Shown here: positions 59,583 to 64,000 of the stretch, piece after piece | How the letters are laid out: the number at the start of each line of letters is the position of its first letter | How positions within the stretch are numbered: the stretch's first letter is position 1 | DNA from: JBLEFH01 sp047345645 | GTDB taxonomy: Bacteria; Pseudomonadota; Alphaproteobacteria; Rhodobacterales; Rhodobacteraceae | Reading direction: 5' to 3' (one strand) | DNA: 64,000 bases | Assembly (NCBI GenBank): GCA_047345645.1 | Contig: JBLEFH010000007.1 | Position numbers and translations under genes: made by a program | Notes under the pieces: model-generated | The model's input: the letters and a program-made list of their open reading frames with translations, nothing else | The model's database searches: none | What the model was told of the DNA's origin: nothing

Positions 59583-61684
59583 TCGGGCAGGGCGCTCCAC
59601 GTCCGCATCAAGTTTGCGGACCCGATCAACGCCAAAGTTTCCTGTCGGTCAAGGAAGGAAAGGGCCTCCGCACGGCTTTGTGCATGGGCGATTTTGGCTT
59701 CGGCCGAGATTTCGTGGAGGCGTTTTGCGGCCGGGCGCGTCTCGTCGGGCGTATCGAGCATCGCGCTGTAGCGGGCGAGGGCGGCGGGATTGCGCGCCAT
59801 GTCGGGCAGTTGCAGATGCTCTGCGGCCTGAAACTGGCGGGTGAGGGTCGCGGCGCGGGTCAGGGTCTTCGGCGGGTCGCGCTCTTCGGGCGTCACCAGG
59901 AGGCCGTTGAGCCGCGCCCAACGACCGAAAAGCGGGCTGGCGCTGTAGCGCGAGACGACGGGCGAGAGGATCAGCCCCGCGAGGATCGGCGAAAGCCAGA
60001 TCAGTTGCGGCGGCGCGAAGACCGACAGCACGATCAGCGTGACGACGCCGAGGGCCACATGCGTCCAGTGCCGTCCCCAGACCATCGACCAGCTTGGCAT
60101 GGACCCGGTGCGCAGTTGCGCGCCCCAACCGGAATCGCGGCCCGAGAGGATTTCGGCGATCTGGCGGGTCTGGATCAGCATCTGCACCGGGGCGATGAGG
60201 GCGGAGAGCAGGGTTTCGAAGACGGCGCTGCTCAGAACGCGCCGCCGTCCGCCCGCGTTGCGCGCCAGCGGGCGCTTCCACGCCCGGAAGGTCGCCACGA
60301 ATTTCGGCAGCAAAAGCAGGGTCATGGCGCTGAAGAAGAGCCAGAGCATCCGGCGGCTGTCAAAGACCGGCCAGTCCGGAAACATCTGATAGGTCGAGGG
60401 GAAATATTCCGGCGTCGAGAGCAGTACCCAGAAGGACAGCGCAAGCCCGACAAGGATCATCGCGAGCCAGATCGGGCTCATCACGAAGCCAAAGACGCCG
60501 ATGATGAAATGCGTGCGGCTGATCGCGGTGAAGCCGCGCGAGCGGATGAGGCCGAGATGTTGCAGATTGCCCTGCGCCCAACGACGTTCGCGTTTGGCGA
60601 CATCGATCAGCGTCGGCGGGCTGCCCTCATAGCTGCCGCGCAGGTCGTGATCGAGCCGGACTTTCCAACCCGCCCGACGCAAAAGCGCGGCCTCGACGAA
60701 ATCGTGGCTGAGGATCGAGCCGCCAAAGGGCGGCTTGCCCTTGAGCCGCGGCAGACCGCAACAGGCGGCGAAGGCTTTGACATTGATGATCGCGTTATGG
60801 CCCCAGAAATTGCCATTGTCCCCGGACCATGCGGAGACACCGCGCGCGATCATCGGCCCGTAGATCCGGCCCGCAAATTGCGTGACACGGGCGAAAATCG
60901 TTTCGCCGCCGATCAGCATGGGCATGGTCTGGATAAGGCCGACCGCCGGGTCCGCGCGCATCCGGTCCGATAGTGCGGCGATGGTGCCGCCGGACATGAT
61001 GCTATCCGCGTCGAGCACGACCATTTGGTCATAACGCCCGCCCCAACGGCGGACGAAATCGGCGACATTGCCGGATTTATGGTCGGTGTTGTCCTCGCGC
61101 TGGCGATACCAGATCGGCAGGGGGCTGAGATCGCGCGCCTTTTGCACGGCCAGCCGCTCTGCGATCACCGCTTCGGGTTGACGGCTGTCGGAGAGAACAA
61201 AAATCTCGCTCGCCTCGGCCCTGCCATGCTCGGCCAGTTCTTCGGCCAGCGTGATCAGCGCACCGAGGGAGGCCGCCGCATCTTCATGGTAAATCGGCAT
61301 GACCACGGCGAGGCGGGGCAAGGGCGCGGTCTCGTCGCGGGTCACGCTGAAATTGCGGGCGAAGACCCCCGCCAGCATCCCGAAGAAGCTGAACGACACC
61401 CAAAGGAAGGTCGGCGTGAAGAGAAAGAGCAGCGCCCATTGCAGCGGCACGACATTGTCGCCGAACGCCGCGAGCATTTGCGTAAAGCCAAACACGGTCG
61501 CCGCCGCCGCTCCGCCAAAGGTGAGGAGCCGCGCGAGATAGATGCGGGCGCGCTCCGCCGCCGGGGTCACGCGATGCTCCGGCGCAGGGCCGGCATCGGG
61601 CACGACGCTTAGATCCTGCGTCGGCATCTCCAGCGGCGCATCAGGCGGGACCGGCGCATAGGGGGTGTCGCGTTCGATCTTCAT
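59579..61684 (-). CDS. opgH: Glucan biosynthesis glucosyltransferase OpgH
   Basis: 701 residues. GT2 family inner-membrane glucosyltransferase that makes and exports the beta-glucan backbone from UDP-glucose. Seen: two N-terminal membrane helices, LPRLAVVMPIYHEDAAASLG, VVLDADSIMSGGTIAALSDR (DxD-like), SILSHDFVEAALLRRAGWKV, KRERRWAQGNLQHLGLI (Q/RxxRW-type motif) and several C-terminal membrane helices. Overlaps opgG and opgC by ATGA each. Confidence 0.95.
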   Translation of the reverse strand: MKIERDTPYAPVPPDAPLEMPTQDLSVVPDAGPAPEHRVTPAAERARIYLARLLTFGGAAAATVFGFTQMLAAFGDNVVPLQWALLFLFTPTFLWVSFSFFGMLAGVFARNFSVTRDETAPLPRLAVVMPIYHEDAAASLGALITLAEELAEHGRAEASEIFVLSDSRQPEAVIAERLAVQKARDLSPLPIWYRQREDNTDHKSGNVADFVRRWGGRYDQMVVLDADSIMSGGTIAALSDRMRADPAVGLIQTMPMLIGGETIFARVTQFAGRIYGPMIARGVSAWSGDNGNFWGHNAIINVKAFAACCGLPRLKGKPPFGGSILSHDFVEAALLRRAGWKVRLDHDLRGSYEGSPPTLIDVAKRERRWAQGNLQHLGLIRSRGFTAISRTHFIIGVFGFVMSPIWLAMILVGLALSFWVLLSTPEYFPSTYQMFPDWPVFDSRRMLWLFFSAMTLLLLPKFVATFRAWKRPLARNAGGRRRVLSSAVFETLLSALIAPVQMLIQTRQIAEILSGRDSGWGAQLRTGSMPSWSMVWGRHWTHVALGVVTLIVLSVFAPPQLIWLSPILAGLILSPVVSRYSASPLFGRWARLNGLLVTPEERDPPKTLTRAATLTRQFQAAEHLQLPDMARNPAALARYSAMLDTPDETRPAAKRLHEISAEAKIAHAQSRAEALSFLDRQETLALIGSANLMRTWSALPE

Positions 61685-63228
61685 CGCGACCAGCGCGCCA
61701 CCCAGGACTCGCTCACCGTCTGCTCGCCGCGGCGGAGCGAGGCTTGCAGATCCGCCGCCTGATCGCCGTCGGGCGTGTAGAGGAAGCCGAGCCGCAGGAT
61801 GTTCTCATCGGGAAGCGGGAGCACATAGATATTCGCGATCTCGCCGGTGGACGCGCGGATATTGGCCTCGGGTGTCTCGTCCTTGAACGGCTCCAGTTCG
61901 AAATCAATCACATAGCTGCGGCCATTCTTGTCATTCACCGGGCGGCCCGAACGGGTCGCAACCACGCGGGCCACGGGAGCGGGATCGGGGCTCGCGGCGG
62001 TGAAGGTCAGATCATAGGCGTAATCATAGCGCTGCCCGGCCTCCAGCGGCTCGCGCGGGCGCCAATAGCTGACGATATTGTCGTTAAACTCGTTCTCGAC
62101 CGGGATCTCCACCAGCCGCACCTGACCCTTGCCCCAGTCACCGCGCGGCTCGATCCACGCGGTTGGTCGGCGCTCATAGCGCGCTTCGGAATCCTGATAG
62201 GCATCAAAATCCCGCTCGCGCTGAACGAGGCCGAAGCCTTTGGGGTTTTCATCCACGAAATCAGAGAATTGCAGACGCGGCGGCGCGGATAGGCTGCGCC
62301 ACAGGCTCTGGCTCGCGCCGGTATAGATTTGCAGCCCGTCGCTATCATGCACCGCCGGGCGGTAGTCATCAACGCCGCGCCGGTTGGCCGGGCTGAACCA
62401 GAACATCGAGGTCAGCGGGGCAATGCCCGCCCCGTCGAGATCGGCGCGCGGGAAGAGGACGAGCCGGGTTTCGATCACGGTCTCTTCGCCCGGTGTCACA
62501 TCGAACTGGAACGCGCCCGACACGGATTTGCTGTCGAGGATCGCGTAGATCCGCACGGTTTGCGAGGCCGATTGTGGGGTGTCGAGCCAGAAATCGGTGA
62601 AGAGCGGGAATTCCTCGCCCTGCGGGCTGCCGGTGTCGATCGCCAGGCCGCGCGCGGAGAGACCGTAAAGCGTGCCGCGGGCGACGGCGCGGAAATAGCT
62701 GGCCCCCTGAAAGACGATGAATTCATCCATCACATCGGGGCGGTTGAGTGGCGTGCGCATCCGAAAGCCGGACCAGCCCATATCGCCGACTTCCGTATTC
62801 GCCGCCTGTTCGGGCGAGAACTGGCTGGGGTCGAATTCCAGAAGATCGGTCGAGAAGGGGATCGGCGTCGCCCGGCCTTCACGCACGAGATTGATCTTCA
62901 CCGGCTCATAGAAAATCAGCCCCGGCGAGAGCAGGTCGATCCCGAAATTCGGCAGATCGGCCCAAGGGTCGCGGTCCCGGCGGAAACGGATCGCACGATA
63001 CTGGTCGTAATTGAGATCGGCGAAACTCCCGGTCAGGGTCGAATTCGGCGCGACATATTCCGCACTCGCCCGCGCCTTGGCCTGCGCGATCACCGTGTCG
63101 AAGCTGAAAATGCCCTGCGGCTCGCCATCCTCGGGCGCCGCGTCCTCATCCTGAGCGTGCAGTGTGGCGGGCAGGGCGGTCAGCACCGCCTGCGCGGCGG
63201 TCACTTGCAGAAATGCGCGTCTTTGCAT
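61681..63228 (-). CDS. opgG: Periplasmic glucan biosynthesis protein OpgG (MdoG family)
   Basis: 515 residues. Signal peptide MQRRAFLQVTAAQAVL with a twin-Arg (Tat-like) motif, cleavage near LHA-QD. Mature: GIFSFDTVIAQAKARASAEY, LNYDQYRAIRFRRDRDPWAD, FGLPKG-like SARGLAIDTGSPQGEEFP, FWFSPANRRGVDDYRPAVHD and RYERRPTAWIEPRGDWGKGQ. It shapes or branches the glucan after export by OpgH. A Tat-like signal is more typical of the paralogue OpgD, so OpgD is an alternative name. ATG 63228 is used (the preceding TTG is a possible start). Confidence 0.92.
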   Translation of the reverse strand: MQRRAFLQVTAAQAVLTALPATLHAQDEDAAPEDGEPQGIFSFDTVIAQAKARASAEYVAPNSTLTGSFADLNYDQYRAIRFRRDRDPWADLPNFGIDLLSPGLIFYEPVKINLVREGRATPIPFSTDLLEFDPSQFSPEQAANTEVGDMGWSGFRMRTPLNRPDVMDEFIVFQGASYFRAVARGTLYGLSARGLAIDTGSPQGEEFPLFTDFWLDTPQSASQTVRIYAILDSKSVSGAFQFDVTPGEETVIETRLVLFPRADLDGAGIAPLTSMFWFSPANRRGVDDYRPAVHDSDGLQIYTGASQSLWRSLSAPPRLQFSDFVDENPKGFGLVQRERDFDAYQDSEARYERRPTAWIEPRGDWGKGQVRLVEIPVENEFNDNIVSYWRPREPLEAGQRYDYAYDLTFTAASPDPAPVARVVATRSGRPVNDKNGRSYVIDFELEPFKDETPEANIRASTGEIANIYVLPLPDENILRLGFLYTPDGDQAADLQASLRRGEQTVSESWVARWSR

Positions 63229-63286
63229 CAAGGCAATCCAGCTTACGGAAAATAAAGGCGATTCATACGATCACATAACTGTCACG

Positions 63287-63329
63287 GCAAGCATTTCACG
63301 CGCCGATAGGCGGCGAAATGCCGTCTTTT
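63287..63329 (+). repeat. Hairpin in the 191-bp gap upstream of opgG
   Basis: GCATTT (63291-63296) pairs with AAATGC (63316-63321) and inner CGCCG (63301-63305) with CGGCG (63311-63315), then TCTTTTT. It looks like a rightward terminator although no rightward gene precedes it. On the minus strand it lies in the opgG leader. Confidence 0.45.
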
Positions 63330-63419
63330 TCGGCGCGTTAAGGAAATAGTTACCGAATCTCAGGGGGTCGCAGTTCGGGACCGTTGCGGGCGATGTCAAA
63401 AGACACGCACCGCAAGCGG

Positions 63420-63767
63420 TCAATAACTCGGATCAACCCGCCGCTCGCGTTGCAGCGTGACCGCGATATTTTGCGATTCCAGCTTGCGGACCGTGACTTC
63501 GACCACATCGAGCGGAACGAGCAATTCCACCGTCTGCCCGCTCATCGACAGGCTGCCATCCACCGTGTCGCCGCCCATTTCGCGAATGTCTTCCGCGAGA
63601 TGCTGCTCCCATTTCTGAAGCTCGGCGGCCCATTCGGAGCGGTCGCGCGTCGTTGGACGGCCGGGATATTGCGCGGTGAGGCGGAGGCCCGGCGCGCCGC
63701 CGGGCAGGGTTTCCGTCTCACCGCTCGCGGCGAGTTTTTCGATCTCTTGGGGTCCAAGACGGTCCAT
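63420..63767 (-). CDS. 115-aa protein next to subtilase, possible I9-like protease inhibitor/chaperone
   Basis: 115 residues, no signal peptide, not confidently assigned. The last ~55 residues (AEDIREMGGDTVDGSLSMSG, VELLVPLDVVEVTVRKLESQ, NIAVTLQRERRVDPSY) follow the layout of the subtilisin propeptide (I9): helix, Gly-Gly turn, beta strand, hydrophobic strand, helix with central L, V..V..D/E strand and a C-terminal aromatic tail. The protease gene immediately precedes it by 12 bases in the same direction. It could fold or inhibit that protease in trans. This is pattern inference only. Confidence 0.5.
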   Translation of the reverse strand: MDRLGPQEIEKLAASGETETLPGGAPGLRLTAQYPGRPTTRDRSEWAAELQKWEQHLAEDIREMGGDTVDGSLSMSGQTVELLVPLDVVEVTVRKLESQNIAVTLQRERRVDPSY

Positions 63768-63779
63768 GGCCCGGTTCCT

Positions 63780-64000
63780 TTAACCAACGAGCGGCGCGCG
63801 CCCGAAATTTGCCAGATCCACACGTCCGGCGCCGACGATAGTGGCAGATTCCTCCATTTCTGTCACCGCCTGGTTGAGAAGGGCCGCGCGGATCGCCTCC
63901 GGATCGGTCGGCAAACCAGTCTCGCGGTGGTGCTCGAAAATGAGTGCGGCGGTCCCGGCAACGATGGGCGTGGCCATGGAGGTGCCGCTGAACCGCTCGA
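63780..64000 (-). CDS. Subtilisin-family (S8) serine peptidase, C-terminal end only
   Basis: Partial: begins beyond the right edge; 72 residues visible. FSGTSMATPIVAGTAALIFE is the catalytic Ser motif of S8 peptidases (G-T-S-M-A-T-P), followed by the usual helix (DPEAIRAALLNQAVT) and GAGRVDLANFG before the stop. The catalytic Asp and His regions, localisation signal and any N-terminal propeptide lie outside the window. Probably co-transcribed with the downstream 115-aa gene. Confidence 0.9.
   Translation of the reverse strand, partial: ERFSGTSMATPIVAGTAALIFEHHRETGLPTDPEAIRAALLNQAVTEMEESATIVGAGRVDLANFGRAPLVG

Overview
The window looks like a chromosomal segment from an alphaproteobacterium of the Rhodobacteraceae (Roseobacter-type). 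The evidence is GC-rich coding with strong G/C third-position bias, dense operons joined by ATGA stop/start overlaps, and typical family content: a single-cysteine IscR heading an isc/suf operon, a Mg-type HemB, an OpgGHC glucan cluster, a valine-degradation mms cluster, and a pterin-binding methyltransferase next to a ferredoxin-ASKHA protein and metF. No rRNA, tRNA, CRISPR array, prophage or insertion sequence was seen. Taxonomy is inferred from protein character, not from a marker gene.

Layout. 1-3003: a leftward trio (ferredoxin/ASKHA corrinoid activator, methyl-THF:corrinoid methyltransferase, small virulence-factor family protein) divergent from metF. This is probably part of a split cobalamin-dependent methionine synthase. 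3105-6442: ppx/gppA, rlmE, guaB. 6522-10148: small redox and stress genes (aldo/keto reductase, hemerythrin, FMN reductase, GNAT, glutathionyl-hydroquinone reductase). 10205-15166: ssb, a lytic transglycosylase, uvrA and a secreted unknown. 15233-20906: leftward valine catabolism (mmsA, acyl-CoA dehydrogenase, HIBYL-CoA hydrolase, mmsB) with a divergent LysR regulator. 20957-26232: CBS protein, coaD, two cyclophilins, tyrS, anmK and a hydrolase.

26386-35113 is one tight 11-gene operon, iscR-iscS-sufB-(two small membrane proteins)-FkbM methyltransferase-sufC-sufD-(two YIP1-like membrane proteins)-sufS. The extra membrane proteins and the methyltransferase inside an Fe-S assembly operon are its unusual part. 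It meets a leftward penicillin-acylase family gene with no spacer between the stop codons.

37644-47442: a beta-hydroxyacid dehydrogenase, a SYLF lipoprotein, hemB, a membrane protein plus mfd, an Ala/Asp-rich membrane-anchored helix protein, then leftward bdhA-patatin-DsbA. 47735-54672: an orphan peptide-binding protein, pseudouridine catabolism (psuK-psuG) with a DUF502 membrane protein, rpsB-tsf and a nicotinamidase. 54673-58376: an AT-richer stretch with a 54-codon candidate gene, a GH1 beta-glucosidase and a large beta-helix protein with a type I secretion C-terminus. This is the most accessory-looking part. 58443-63228: opgG-opgH-opgC. 63420-64000: the end of a subtilisin-family protease followed by a 115-aa protein whose C-terminal half resembles a subtilisin propeptide (I9-like). 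This is the most intriguing possible new protease/inhibitor pair.

Other leads are a strong orphan leftward terminator at 47549-47575 with no gene to serve (candidate small RNA), and similar TTTTGC...GCAAAA palindromes at the metF and mms divergent promoters.
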